Shown one piece after another: positions 47,195-56,706 of a DNA stretch of 64,000 nt. Where the stretch lies: NCBI RefSeq assembly GCF_014897985.1, contig NZ_JABUZA010000008.1, forward strand, positions 62,001 through 126,000, in the 5' to 3' direction. The first letter of the stretch is position 1. The number at the start of each line of letters is the position of its first letter. The notes under the pieces are model-generated. The model saw only the letters and a list, made by a program, of their open reading frames with translations, had not been told where the DNA came from and did not search any database. The DNA is from Halomonas colorata (GTDB lineage Bacteria > Pseudomonadota > Gammaproteobacteria > Pseudomonadales > Halomonadaceae). The translations under genes were made by a program, and so were the position numbers.

Positions 47195-48832
47195 ATGACA
47201 CTGCGCGAACAAAACGTTAGTCAATTAGCGAGCACCACCTTTGACGCGCTGGTGATTGGTGGCGGTATTAACGGTGCGGCCAGCGCAGCGGCGTTGGCTG
47301 GCAAAGGGGCGCGTGTCGCACTGATCGATCGTGGCGACTTCGCGGGTAGCACCAGCATGCACTCCTCTAATCTGGTATGGGGAGGTATCAAATATATGGA
47401 GAGCAATGATTTTGGCTTGGTGCGCAAGCTGTGCAAAAGCCGCAACCACTTAATCAAGAGCTACCCTTCTACGGTGCAGGAAATTCGCTTTCTTACCACT
47501 ATCACCAAAGGCTTTCGTCACTCGCCACGCTATCTTTGGGCGGGCACATGGCTTTATTGGTTAATGGGTAACGGGTTTACCAAACGCCCGCGCCTGCTAG
47601 CACCCAAGCATATTAAACACGAAGAACCCATTATCAATATCGACCGCTCTATTGGTGGGTTTGAATATTCCGATGCCTATCTTCACGATAACGATGCACG
47701 GTTCGTGTTCAATTTTATACGCCACGCGCTCGACTTCGGCGCGACAGCAGCCAACTATGTGGAATCGCTGGGTGCTGAACGTAAAGACGGCGTATGGATC
47801 ACCAAAGCTCGTAATACCATGGATGGCAGCACGTTTGAAATACGCGCCAGAGTATTGATTAACGCTGCGGGGCCTTGGGTCGATCATCACAATGAGCTTA
47901 CCGGCGAGCAAACATCTCATCAGCACCTTTACTCCAAGGGCATTCATCTGATTGTGCCCCAGCTGACGGATTCAAAGCGTGTATTGGCCTTCTTTGCTGA
48001 CGATGGGCGGCTATTTTTTGTAATACCCATGGGCAACCGAACCTGCATTGGCACAACCGACACCCATATGGATCACCCTGATCCGGTGGTTACCCAGGAA
48101 GACATCGATTTTGTGTTGGATAATATCAATAAGCGGCTAACGCTGGATAAGCCACTTACCCCCAGTGATATTATTTCTACCCGCTGCGGTGTGCGTCCCC
48201 TGGCCGTAGAGTCAGATCAAGGTAGCGATCGTGATTTTCTGCAGCTTTCGCGTAAACACGTAATCGATACAAATACCGATAACGCGCATATCAGTATTTT
48301 TGGCGGCAAGCTTACCGACTGCTTAAACGTGGGCGATGAAATCTCCGACGCACTGCTCGCGCTCGGCATAACGCTACCCAAGCCTGATTTTCACTGGTAT
48401 GGCGAACCGGCATTACCCATCAAGCAGCGGTTTATGGCGCAGGCCAAACGTATGGATCTTGATTCGATGACCGCGCCAACGTCGTCAGAGCCTCTTTCGA
48501 TACGCCTATGGCGTCGCTACGCCGATAAAGCCTTCGCGATGCTTGAGCAAATCGAAAAAGACCCAAGCCAAGGGGCATTATTGATTGAAGGCACCGAATA
48601 TATTCGCGTTGAGCTTGAACATGCACGCGATCATGAAATGATTACCGAGCTTGAAGACTTCCTGCGTCGGCGCTCCAAAATATCGCTTGTGGTTGACCAG
48701 GAGCAGCTGCGCCATTCAGAAGGTTTAAAACAGGCGTGTCACGTGCTGTTTGGCGAACAGGCCGAACAACGGCTCGCCACCTATTTTGATAATCGCGTTA
48801 ATACTGCGCAGCCTGAAGCCCTGCAAGCATAG
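47195..48832 (+). CDS. glpD: aerobic glycerol-3-phosphate dehydrogenase
   Basis: 545-residue FAD enzyme that oxidises glycerol-3-phosphate to dihydroxyacetone phosphate at the inner membrane, feeding quinone. The FAD-binding motif is ALVIGGGINGAASAAAL; GSTSMHSSNLVWGGIKYM, FRHSPRY, RPLAVESD and FGGKLTD are characteristic segments. It oxidises the product of glycerol kinase, which is not encoded nearby. Upstream lies a candidate GlpR site. The start follows TGAGGC. Confidence 0.92.
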   Translation: MTLREQNVSQLASTTFDALVIGGGINGAASAAALAGKGARVALIDRGDFAGSTSMHSSNLVWGGIKYMESNDFGLVRKLCKSRNHLIKSYPSTVQEIRFLTTITKGFRHSPRYLWAGTWLYWLMGNGFTKRPRLLAPKHIKHEEPIINIDRSIGGFEYSDAYLHDNDARFVFNFIRHALDFGATAANYVESLGAERKDGVWITKARNTMDGSTFEIRARVLINAAGPWVDHHNELTGEQTSHQHLYSKGIHLIVPQLTDSKRVLAFFADDGRLFFVIPMGNRTCIGTTDTHMDHPDPVVTQEDIDFVLDNINKRLTLDKPLTPSDIISTRCGVRPLAVESDQGSDRDFLQLSRKHVIDTNTDNAHISIFGGKLTDCLNVGDEISDALLALGITLPKPDFHWYGEPALPIKQRFMAQAKRMDLDSMTAPTSSEPLSIRLWRRYADKAFAMLEQIEKDPSQGALLIEGTEYIRVELEHARDHEMITELEDFLRRRSKISLVVDQEQLRHSEGLKQACHVLFGEQAEQRLATYFDNRVNTAQPEALQA

Positions 48833-48897
48833 TGCGATAATCATCTCGGTACTTTGAAAGGTTCACTTCACGAAATATAGAGCTACTTATAAAAAAA

Positions 48898-48920
48898 GCC
48901 CCTTCAAACGCTGAAGGGGC
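48898..48920 (-). terminator. terminator of the small gene at 48953
   Basis: On the minus strand GCCCCTTCA and TGAAGGGGC enclose a five-base loop and are followed by TTTTTTT. The T run lies only on this strand's 3' side, so it serves the minus-strand gene and not glpD. Confidence 0.78.
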
Positions 48921-48952
48921 TGAGTATCAGACGCTCAACCTCACGCCCTCAC

Positions 48953-49177
48953 CTACTCTTCATTAATGATAAGCAGCTGTGAATCACCGGACAGCACCTC
49001 ATCCCAGGCTTCATCAAGCGTACAGCCCTTTCGACTATCGATAGTATCGATCACTTCAACGGCGTGCTGGAGCGACTCACGGTTGTTTTTAAGAGCGAGC
49101 ACCAGTTTAGCCAAATCTAGTTTGCTAAACGTACTGGCTATCTGGTCGGCCTGCTGGCTAAGTTCAATACAGTTCAT
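48953..49177 (-). CDS. small hypothetical protein (74 aa)
   Basis: I do not recognise this 74-residue acidic protein. It begins MNCIELSQQADQIASTFSKL and is predicted largely helical, with an acidic C-terminal part (TLDEAWDEVLSGDSQ). It has a good ribosome site (GAGGT eight bases upstream) and its own terminator directly downstream, both of which argue that it is a real gene. It sits between glpD and glpR but on its own transcript. No function is assigned. Confidence 0.65.
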   Translation of the reverse strand: MNCIELSQQADQIASTFSKLDLAKLVLALKNNRESLQHAVEVIDTIDSRKGCTLDEAWDEVLSGDSQLLIINEE

Positions 49178-49629
49178 GGTCAGTACCTCATGGTATGGTC
49201 ATCCGCTGCTGTATGCGTATCCATCAACACATAGGCAGTCGTCTAATGGCGTATGGTGACGTTGCTACTCATGCCAGGCCGGATAAGTGCCTGGTTCGGT
49301 GACTGCGAACGGTCGCAAGCTTTATAGACCTTCGCCCTTTAGCGCCTGGTTATGCTGAAGCACTATGGTTACGTAGCAGGGCTTGAATAGGATAATCGGG
49401 ATAGCGACCCCCTACCTAAGCCACGCTTTTACTATGGGAGATGGATGGCAAACCAACAATGCATCATTGGACGCACACCGGGTTGTAGCTCGACTACATT
49501 AGCCATCAACAGCGCCTAAACGTGTCAAAGACTTACAGCGGCTAAGGTGAAGAGTGAAGGCAGCGTAGCCATCGATTGGGCATTATGGCTACGCGAAGTT
49601 TTTACCGGTGGGAATTTATCCGCTCTCGC
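49178..49629. other. 452-base intergenic region
   Basis: No convincing coding frame, RNA motif or terminator is seen between the small gene and glpR. Base composition is even. Confidence 0.5.
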
Positions 49630-50388
49630 TTAGGCGACATGCAACATAACTTCATATTGCGAAAGCAGCTGCCGAATAGCCTCTGGCGGCTTACGGTCAG
49701 TAAACAGCGCGTCCAGCTGCGATAGGTTGCCTTGGCGCACCACCGGATTGCGGTGGAATTTGGAATAGTCAGCCGCCAGATACACCCGCCGTGAATTGGC
49801 AATGATAGCCTGCGCTACCCGTGCTTCCTGGTAGTCAAACTCCAGAAGCGAGCCGTCTTCATCGATACCGCTGATGCCAATAATGCCGTAATCAACCTTG
49901 AACTGATTGATAAAATCGATCGTGGCTTCACCGATAATACCGCCATCCCGAGAGCGCACCTGCCCACCGGCGATAATCACGTTGAAGTCTTCTTTATGCT
50001 GCAAAATAGCCGCCACGTTCAGGTTGTTGGTGATGATCTCCAACCCCTGATGCTCAAGCAGCGCCTGGGCGATCACCTCATTGCTGGTGCCGATATTGAT
50101 GAACAGCGATGCATGGTTAGGAATGTGCTGCGCCAGGCAGTGCGCTATACGCTCCTTTTCTTCCAGATGAAGCGTTTTACGCGTGCTGTAAGCCGTATTC
50201 ACGGTGCTTGATTCAATACCCACGCCCCCATGAACCCGCCGGGCTCGCCCTTCATTGGCCAAGGTATTTAAATCACGCCGAATGGTTTGTGGCGTTACAG
50301 CGAAGTGATCAGTCAGCTGCTCAATGCTCATATAGCCGTGTTGGCGAACCAGCTCGACGATCGCATCCTGACGGTATTGTTGATTCAT
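49630..50388 (-). CDS. glpR: DeoR-family glycerol-3-phosphate regulon repressor
   Basis: 252-residue DeoR-type repressor. The helix-turn-helix is MSIEQLTDHFAVTPQTIRRD (residues 20-39), followed by RRVHGGVG, and the sugar-phosphate-binding domain includes LFINIGTSNEVIAQAL and GIIGISGIDEDGSLLEFD. It is 93% of the way to a textbook GlpR by segment order. Predicted to bind glycerol-3-phosphate and release the sites upstream of glpS and glpD. It lies about 1.2 kb past the glpD operator, on the opposite strand. Confidence 0.88.
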   Translation of the reverse strand: MNQQYRQDAIVELVRQHGYMSIEQLTDHFAVTPQTIRRDLNTLANEGRARRVHGGVGIESSTVNTAYSTRKTLHLEEKERIAHCLAQHIPNHASLFINIGTSNEVIAQALLEHQGLEIITNNLNVAAILQHKEDFNVIIAGGQVRSRDGGIIGEATIDFINQFKVDYGIIGISGIDEDGSLLEFDYQEARVAQAIIANSRRVYLAADYSKFHRNPVVRQGNLSQLDALFTDRKPPEAIRQLLSQYEVMLHVA

Positions 50389-50530
50389 AGGCCCGGCCCG
50401 TTCACTTTGTAATTATCGCTAAGCGTAACAGGGTAATAAAATTTTCGAAATCTGATAGTCCTTGATAAATAGTTCTTTGACTAATGCAGAGCGGAAAGGC
50501 CAGGCCGCTTACCGAGAGCATGTTTACATC

Positions 50531-52387
50531 TTATAGCGGCCATACCCATAAGATCGCAGGCAATGCGACGATTAACACAACGACCGAAAGCGGCAGCCCT
50601 AATTTCCAGTAGTCGCCAAAGCTATACCCACCGGGGCCTAAGACTAGCGTATTGGACTGATGCCCGATGGGCGTTAAAAAGGCACACGAAGCACTCACGG
50701 CCACCACCATCAAAAACGGGTCGATCGATACGTCAAAGCCCTGCGCCAGGCTCGCCGCAATAGGCGCCATCAGCAGCGCTGCAGCAGCATTATTCACCAC
50801 ATTTGAAAGCAGCATGGTAAGCACGAACAGGCCAATCAAGGAGATAAAGATGGGCCACTCGGCACCCAGGGTAAGCAAGGTATTAGCGACAATATCGGCC
50901 CCGCCGCTAGTTTCCAGAGCCTCCCCTACGGGCAGCATCGCGGCAAGCAATACGATGACCGGCCCATCAATTGCCTGATAGCCATCACGCAGGGGCAATA
51001 CACCGATCAACAACGAAACCACGGCGGCACTGCTCATCGCCACGGCCGCAGGCAACAGGTCCAACAGCATGGCGACAATCGCCAGGGCAAATATTCCGAT
51101 GGAGATAGCCAGCTTACGCGGCTGACCTAAATTAAGCGCCCGGCTGGCTAGGGGCAGGCAGCCGAGAGTTGAAAGGCTATCGCTTATCTCATTTTCGCTG
51201 CCCTGGAGCAGCAGGACATCCCCGGTTTTAAAGCGGATATCCCTTAGCCGCTGTTTCAAACGGCTACCATCCCGGGCGACGGCAACTAGGTGCAAGCCAA
51301 ACTGCTGATTTAAACGCAGCTGCCGGACACTGCGGTTATTCATCATCGAGTCATTACGTACTACAGCTTCGATCAGCTGTAGCCCTTCGGTATTGACCGG
51401 TTGGCGGGCATCTGTGCTGTCCGCTTCGTCCTCGGCAGTTTTATCGGTTGTCGCATCGTTTTCATCCGGCGCTTCTTCTGGCTCGGCGATAGCGCTTAAA
51501 CCCACTTTATCTTCCAGAAGCTTAAGCTCATCGGGCCCAGCCTCCAGCAGCAGAATATCGCCCTCTTGCAAGATGCCGTGAAAAGAGTAGCCCGCCCGGC
51601 GGTTATCGTCACGCACGACGGCAAGTACTGGAATAGCCTCCTCAAGCTCATCGCGCAGCTGAGGCAGCGTTAGACCGTTGGCTTTAGAGTCTTTAGTGAC
51701 ATTTAGCTCTACCAAGTAATTCGCGGTATCAAACATCTCGTCGGTAGAGGATTGCCCGCTACGCTTTGGTGTTAAGCGCCAGCCAATGAGCACAATAAAG
51801 GCCAGACCCGCCCCAGCTACCGCGATACCTACGGGTGAAAAGCTGAACATGCCAAAGTTTTCGCCGGTAATATTACCTCGATACGTAGAGATAATAATGT
51901 TGGGTGGCGTGCCAATCAGCGTAGTAAGGCCGCCCAATAACGAACCGAAGGCAAGCGGCATCAGAAGTATTGAAGGCGAGGTATCATGTTCCCGGGCGAG
52001 ACGCATGGCGACCGGCAGTAACAGCGCCAGCGCACCAACGTTATTCATAATCCCTGACAGCACCACGACGGTACCCACCAGCACCAGCAGCTGGAGGATC
52101 AGCCGATCACCCACTTTCAGCACTTGGTTAGAGATAATATCCACAACGCCAGAACGCTCAAACCCCCGGCTTAACACCAGCACGGCAGCAACGGTAATCA
52201 CTGCAGGGTGACCAAATCCGGCAAATGCTGAATCAGCGGGCACAAGGCCTAACATCACCGATGCTAAAAGCGCCGTCAGGGCCACCAAGTCATAACGAAA
52301 GCGCCCCCAAACAAATGCCATGAGCGTTAACCCCAGTACCATAAATACCAGGGTGCTGGGCGCCAAACCGATCATTTCTGCCGCCAT
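50531..52387 (-). CDS. SLC13-type anion/sodium symporter with two TrkA-C domains
   Basis: 618-residue inner-membrane protein. About 11-12 helices of the divalent-anion/Na+ (DASS) type are interrupted by two TrkA-C-like regulatory domains (around GLTLPQLRDELEEAIPVLAV and SVRQLRLNQQFGLHLVAVA). The domains are joined by a highly acidic linker (EPEEAPDENDATTDKTAEDE). Ion-binding-like stretches are GTPPNIIIS and SNVVNNAAAALLMAP. Likely substrates are sulfate or dicarboxylates. The start ATG follows GGAGGT; the longer frame lacks support. Confidence 0.85.
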   Translation of the reverse strand: MAAEMIGLAPSTLVFMVLGLTLMAFVWGRFRYDLVALTALLASVMLGLVPADSAFAGFGHPAVITVAAVLVLSRGFERSGVVDIISNQVLKVGDRLILQLLVLVGTVVVLSGIMNNVGALALLLPVAMRLAREHDTSPSILLMPLAFGSLLGGLTTLIGTPPNIIISTYRGNITGENFGMFSFSPVGIAVAGAGLAFIVLIGWRLTPKRSGQSSTDEMFDTANYLVELNVTKDSKANGLTLPQLRDELEEAIPVLAVVRDDNRRAGYSFHGILQEGDILLLEAGPDELKLLEDKVGLSAIAEPEEAPDENDATTDKTAEDEADSTDARQPVNTEGLQLIEAVVRNDSMMNNRSVRQLRLNQQFGLHLVAVARDGSRLKQRLRDIRFKTGDVLLLQGSENEISDSLSTLGCLPLASRALNLGQPRKLAISIGIFALAIVAMLLDLLPAAVAMSSAAVVSLLIGVLPLRDGYQAIDGPVIVLLAAMLPVGEALETSGGADIVANTLLTLGAEWPIFISLIGLFVLTMLLSNVVNNAAAALLMAPIAASLAQGFDVSIDPFLMVVAVSASCAFLTPIGHQSNTLVLGPGGYSFGDYWKLGLPLSVVVLIVALPAILWVWPL

Positions 52388-52632
52388 GCCAATCACCTCC
52401 TTGTGCCGCCATTGGGTATGAGCAAGGCGACTGCAGTACTCTATCGGCTTGCTTTTCTGAGCCGCCACATAAGCTAACGGTCAAATAACCCTCACACATT
52501 AGGCGATATTTATACAACCGTATAGGCCCTGCAGATGATGATGAATAATAAAAAGTTTTCACTTACCTGCCCTTAGCGCCAGAAATCGATAAAATAATAG
52601 CGCTTAAGATTTTTTAGCATACTGGAGGTCAT

Positions 52633-53277
52633 ATGAACTTGTGTCATCGCTTGCGCGAGGCTGCCCAGCCTTACTGGAATGCCTCGGTCAATCACCGCTT
52701 TGTAGACCAACTGCTTGAAGGGCAAATAGCGGATGACGTTTTTGCCCGCTACCTAATTCAGGACTTCCGTTTTTGCGATAGTTTTGTACGCCTACTCGGC
52801 GCGGCGGTCTGCGCCGCCGACGACCCGGAAGCCCGTCTGACCCATGCGCGTCAGCTGTCGGTGTTGGCGGGTAGCGAATATCGCTATTTTATCGACTCAT
52901 TCGAGGCATTAAACATCCCCGAAACACAGTGGCGACACTCCCCGCTGGCAGAGCCAACCCAGGCGTTTATTGCGCTGATGGAGCAGGCCTGTGACTCCCA
53001 GGACTATGCATTCATCCTGGTCGTGCTGGTCGTTGCCGAATGGCTTTATCTTGAATGGGCCCAACGCGCAGAGGAGCCGCTGCCTTCTCGGCCAGAGCAC
53101 CGCGACTGGATCGTGCTGCACAACGAGCCTGACTTTGTTCGCTGGGTGAGTTTTTTATGCGATGAGCTTAACCGTGTGGGCGCCGAGCGCGAATTTGAAA
53201 CGCTGAGCAAGCCGTTTATTGAAGCCAGCCAAATCGAGCAGCGGTTCTTTGACATGGCGTTTGATAACGAACATTGA
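52633..53277 (+). CDS. tenA: TenA family protein
   Basis: 214-residue helical protein of the TenA/thiaminase II family, which hydrolyses aminopyrimidine products for thiamine salvage. Visible segments are ARYLIQDFRFCDSFVRLLG near residue 38 and the helix with LVVAEWLYLEWAQR near residue 138. The canonical catalytic cysteine is not identifiable with certainty; CDSQDYAF is the only candidate region. No thiamine genes or TPP riboswitch are adjacent. The start follows GGAGGTC. Confidence 0.82.
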   Translation: MNLCHRLREAAQPYWNASVNHRFVDQLLEGQIADDVFARYLIQDFRFCDSFVRLLGAAVCAADDPEARLTHARQLSVLAGSEYRYFIDSFEALNIPETQWRHSPLAEPTQAFIALMEQACDSQDYAFILVVLVVAEWLYLEWAQRAEEPLPSRPEHRDWIVLHNEPDFVRWVSFLCDELNRVGAEREFETLSKPFIEASQIEQRFFDMAFDNEH

Positions 53278-53302
53278 GCCGACCGCTTTTCCCCTGACCA
53301 AT

Positions 53303-53331
53303 AAAAGCCGCCAGAATAAACGGCGGCCTTT
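53303..53331. terminator. terminator between convergent tenA and quinone oxidoreductase genes
   Basis: GCCGCC and GGCGGC pair around a nine-base loop, with A/T tracts on both sides. The minus-strand side ends TTTTAT. It may act for both genes. Confidence 0.65.
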
Positions 53332-53351
53332 GCTGAAAATATACGACCCTT

Positions 53352-54329
53352 TCAGGGAAGCAGCACGGTTGACCCCGTGGTTTGACGGTTTTGCAGCGCA
53401 TCCTGCGCCTTGCCCGCGTCGGCCAACGCATAGCGGTTAGCAACGTCAATTTTGATTTTGCCACTTTCAATCATGCTGAAGAAATCTTCACACATCATTT
53501 CCAGGCGCTCGCGCGTATCGGCATAGCCATTAAGGCTGGGGCGCGTTACAAAAAGCGAGCCTTTCTGATTGAGAATGCCGATATTCACGCCATCTACCGG
53601 GCCTGATGAATTACCAAAGCTCACCATCAACGAGCGAGGCTTCAAGCAGTTTAGAGAAATTTCCCAGGTGTCCTTACCCACGGAGTCGTAAACCACGTCA
53701 CACATCTCGCCGTTGGTCAATTCACGTACCCGCTCAACCACGTCTTCTTCGGTGTAGTTAATCGTCGCCCAGGCGCCATTCGACATGGCTAAATCAGCCT
53801 TCTCTTTCGAGCTGACCGTACCGATCAGCTTGACGCCCAAAGCCTTGGCCCACTGACATGCGATAGAACCCACCCCACCCGCTGCGGCATGAAACAGAAT
53901 CGTCTCGCCACCTTTTAGCTCATGGGTCTGGCGTAAAAGGTACTGCACGGTAAGGCCTTTCAGCATGCTGGCGGCGGCCGTTTCAAAATCGATAAAGTCG
54001 GGAAGCTTAATCACTTTTGCAGCGGGCAACGTATGCAGTTCGGCGTAAGCGCCCAACGGCCCTTGAGCGTAAGCTACCCGATCGCCCTCTTTTAGATGGG
54101 TCACGCCCTCGCCAACAGCGTCGACAACACCTGCGCCCTCGGTTCCCAGGCCTGTTGGCATGGAAGGCGCCGGGTAAAGCCCGGTACGGAAATAGATATC
54201 GATAAAGTTAAGCCCAACGGCTTTATTGGCAATTCTTACTTCACCAGCACTCGGCGCTTTCGGCTCAGCATCGGCCCATTCCAGCACCTCGGAACCACCT
54301 GTTTTGGAAAGCTGAATACGCTTGGACAT
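53352..54329 (-). CDS. qor: NADPH:quinone oxidoreductase
   Basis: 325-residue zinc-independent medium-chain dehydrogenase relative that reduces quinones with NADPH. The GLNFIDIYFRTGLYP block near residue 39 and the nucleotide-binding HAAAGGVGSIACQWAKALG near residue 147 are typical of QOR. The zinc cysteines of alcohol dehydrogenases are absent. It is preceded by AAGGAG and stands alone, convergent with tenA. Confidence 0.9.
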   Translation of the reverse strand: MSKRIQLSKTGGSEVLEWADAEPKAPSAGEVRIANKAVGLNFIDIYFRTGLYPAPSMPTGLGTEGAGVVDAVGEGVTHLKEGDRVAYAQGPLGAYAELHTLPAAKVIKLPDFIDFETAAASMLKGLTVQYLLRQTHELKGGETILFHAAAGGVGSIACQWAKALGVKLIGTVSSKEKADLAMSNGAWATINYTEEDVVERVRELTNGEMCDVVYDSVGKDTWEISLNCLKPRSLMVSFGNSSGPVDGVNIGILNQKGSLFVTRPSLNGYADTRERLEMMCEDFFSMIESGKIKIDVANRYALADAGKAQDALQNRQTTGSTVLLP

Positions 54330-54508
54330 AAATGAAACTCCTTGTTAATTATTGGCAACACTAGGTGCTGTTATCCAACCGCGTCACGCTTTAGAAATCA
54401 AGCAATCCCTTGAGCTTACTCACATCGACCGCGCTTGAGTGACACGCTGATGTCATAGGCTCGTGCTAAACTCAGATCACTTTAACCGGTAACGCTTTTG
54501 GACGAACG

Positions 54509-55279
54509 ATGACCCATCCCGCTATTACGCTTCCCACGCTGATTGCCCATCGCGGATACTCCGCCGCCGCCCCAGAAAACACCCTTGCCGCCGTGCGCGC
54601 AGCTTATGAAGCGGGCGCCCGCTGGGTGGAGCTTGATGTTCAGCTACTCGGCGATGGCACGCCGGTTATCTGGCACGATGCTGATGTAGCGCGCTGCTCG
54701 GATGGGCGCGGCGCGCTTAATAGGCTCACTTGGCCAGAGGCCCAGGCATTAGATGTCGGCAGCTGGTTTAGTGATCGTTTTGCTGGCGAAAAAATAGCAA
54801 GCCTCGAGGCGATGCTCGAGCTTCTTAACGAGCTGGAAATGGGCGTCAACCTGGAAATCAAGGTCAACAAGGGCCGCGACCCTATTGAGCTGGTTGATCG
54901 AGTCATGCCAGAAGTACTGGAGGCCCTACTTCCCGAGCGTCTGGTTATCTCGTCCTTCGATCTTAGCGCGCTTCACCACTGCCGCACCTTTGCTTCTAAA
55001 AAAGACCTGGCGCTGGGGGTTTTGTTTGGCAGCACGCCCAAAGCGTGGCGTACTCAGTGTGAGGCCGTTGACGCATATAGCATCCATCCGCACTGGCCCC
55101 GCCTGAAACGCGCCCAGGCTGACGCCATGCATGAAGCGGGCTATCAGCTGCTTTGCTACACCGCCAACGATCCCAGCGCCTTTCAGAGCCGTTGGAGCTG
55201 GGGGATTGCTAGCGTGATTACTGATGAACCTGCTATTTTTCAGCGCTTTCTGGATAATCAACGCTTAGCCAAACAGTAA
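54509..55279 (+). CDS. glycerophosphodiester phosphodiesterase
   Basis: 256-residue TIM-barrel enzyme (GDPD family) that splits glycerophosphodiesters to glycerol-3-phosphate and an alcohol. The catalytic set is visible as HRGYSAAAPENTLAAVRAAY, WVELDVQ and WHDADVARCSDG, plus LEIKVN in the middle. No signal peptide is seen, so it is probably cytoplasmic like UgpQ. It precedes nfo by 9 bases and is likely in one operon. It could supply glycerol-3-phosphate to GlpD. Confidence 0.92.
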   Translation: MTHPAITLPTLIAHRGYSAAAPENTLAAVRAAYEAGARWVELDVQLLGDGTPVIWHDADVARCSDGRGALNRLTWPEAQALDVGSWFSDRFAGEKIASLEAMLELLNELEMGVNLEIKVNKGRDPIELVDRVMPEVLEALLPERLVISSFDLSALHHCRTFASKKDLALGVLFGSTPKAWRTQCEAVDAYSIHPHWPRLKRAQADAMHEAGYQLLCYTANDPSAFQSRWSWGIASVITDEPAIFQRFLDNQRLAKQ

Positions 55280-55288
55280 GGGATAACA

Positions 55289-56149
55289 ATGAAGTATGTA
55301 GGTGCCCATGTAAGTGCTGCCGGAGGTGCAGATCAGGCGGTACAGCGGGCGGTTGAGATCGGCGCAAATGCCTTTGCACTATTTACCAAAAACCAGCGCC
55401 AGTGGCAGGGCAAGCCGCTGACCGAGCAAGCCATCAAGGCATTTAAAGATGCCTGCCGCCAGCACGGCTTTAAACCTGAGCAGATTTTGCCCCACGATAG
55501 CTACCTGATTAACCTGGGCCACCCGGAAGCCGAAGGTCTGCAGAAATCGCGCAACGCTTTTTTAGATGAAATGCAGCGCTGCGAGCAGCTAGGTTTAACG
55601 CTGCTGAATTTTCACCCAGGCAGTCACTTGAACAAGATCAGTGAAGGCGACTGCTTAAAGCGCATTGCAGAGTCCGTTAATGAAGCTCTCGCCCAGACCA
55701 TGGGCGTGACCGCGGTGATTGAAAACACCGCCGGGCAAGGCACCAATCTTGGCTGGCGCTTTGAGCATCTTGCTGAAATTATCCAGCATGTCGATGATAA
55801 ATCGCGCGTCGGCGTGTGTATTGATACCTGCCATGCGTTTGCCGCCGGATATGATTTGCGCAGCCGCGAGGCAACGCAGGCCACCCTGGATGAGCTTGGC
55901 AGCGTTGTAGGATTTGAGTATCTTCGCGGGATGCATTTAAACGATGCGAAAAGCGGTTTTGCCAGCCGGGTAGACCGTCATCAAAGCTTGGGAAAAGGCA
56001 ATATTGGCCTGCCAGCGTTTATCACCATCATGCAGGAGCCACGTATCAGCGGTATTCCCATGATTTTAGAAACCGTCGAGCCTGAAATCTGGGATGAAGA
56101 AATCCGCTGGCTGCGTGCTCAAGCGTTGGATGCCGCGCCGGGTAAATAG
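55289..56149 (+). CDS. nfo: endonuclease IV
   Basis: 286-residue zinc-dependent apurinic/apyrimidinic endonuclease for base-excision repair. The metal ligands and motifs run in order: [66 protein letters not shown] and the late ETVEP. Length matches the family. It follows the GDPD gene and its 3' end overlaps the convergent Xre-cupin gene by 31 bases. Confidence 0.97.
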   Translation: MKYVGAHVSAAGGADQAVQRAVEIGANAFALFTKNQRQWQGKPLTEQAIKAFKDACRQHGFKPEQILPHDSYLINLGHPEAEGLQKSRNAFLDEMQRCEQLGLTLLNFHPGSHLNKISEGDCLKRIAESVNEALAQTMGVTAVIENTAGQGTNLGWRFEHLAEIIQHVDDKSRVGVCIDTCHAFAAGYDLRSREATQATLDELGSVVGFEYLRGMHLNDAKSGFASRVDRHQSLGKGNIGLPAFITIMQEPRISGIPMILETVEPEIWDEEIRWLRAQALDAAPGK

Positions 56150-56706
56150 TGAATCACATCATGAAAGCGTAAACGTGTTATCGCGGTATTACGCATTGCG
56201 TGGGGGCGGTCAGCGAAAAAGCGCAGCCCCTCGCCCACGCCAAGCGTTTGCCAGCGCTCATCAATACGCAGCTCCATTTCTCCTTCAATCACCACAATAT
56301 GTTCTACCACGCCCTCGGCATGTGGCGTTGACTCACTGATCGCACCGGGCGCCAACTCGATGATGAACATCTCAAAGCCTAACAACGGATCGTAAGGGAA
56401 AATCAGCCGTGCCTGCATGCCCGCGCTGTCATCCCCCCATACCGACTCCCCGCTATCCCGACGTAGTTCGCCCTGCACCGGTTTCTGACTATCGAACAGG
56501 GTAGAAAACGACACCCGAAAGCCACTGGCTATTTTCCAGAGTGTTGAGATGGTCGGGCTGGATTCACCGCGCTCGATTTGTCCGAGCATCGCTTTGCTGA
56601 CTCCGGTTTCACCGGCAGCACGATCCAGGCTCCAATCACACTCTTTACGCAGTCGTTTAACGGTACTGGCAACGTGCTCAGCAATAGCGGGGGGCTGGGT
56701 AGGCAT
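56119..56706 (-). CDS. Xre-family regulator with a cupin domain
   Basis: 195-residue regulator. An N-terminal helix-turn-helix of the Xre/PuuR type ([20 protein letters not shown], residues 28-47) is joined to a C-terminal cupin barrel ([20 protein letters not shown], then DRPHAMRN) that senses a small ligand. Such proteins regulate catabolism or transport of amines and organic acids. It is divergent from the BenE-family transporter, with two palindromes between. Its 3' end overlaps nfo. Confidence 0.87.
   Translation of the reverse strand: MPTQPPAIAEHVASTVKRLRKECDWSLDRAAGETGVSKAMLGQIERGESSPTISTLWKIASGFRVSFSTLFDSQKPVQGELRRDSGESVWGDDSAGMQARLIFPYDPLLGFEMFIIELAPGAISESTPHAEGVVEHIVVIEGEMELRIDERWQTLGVGEGLRFFADRPHAMRNTAITRLRFHDVIHYLPGAASNA

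Noticed and set aside
48898-48920. Hairpin as a terminator of glpD
   Set aside because: The T run lies on the opposite strand's 3' side, so it fits the minus-strand small gene instead.
52469-52632. Possible TPP riboswitch upstream of the TenA-like gene
   Set aside because: The conserved THI-box segments are absent and no two-helix layout is visible; only an ordinary ribosome site precedes the gene.
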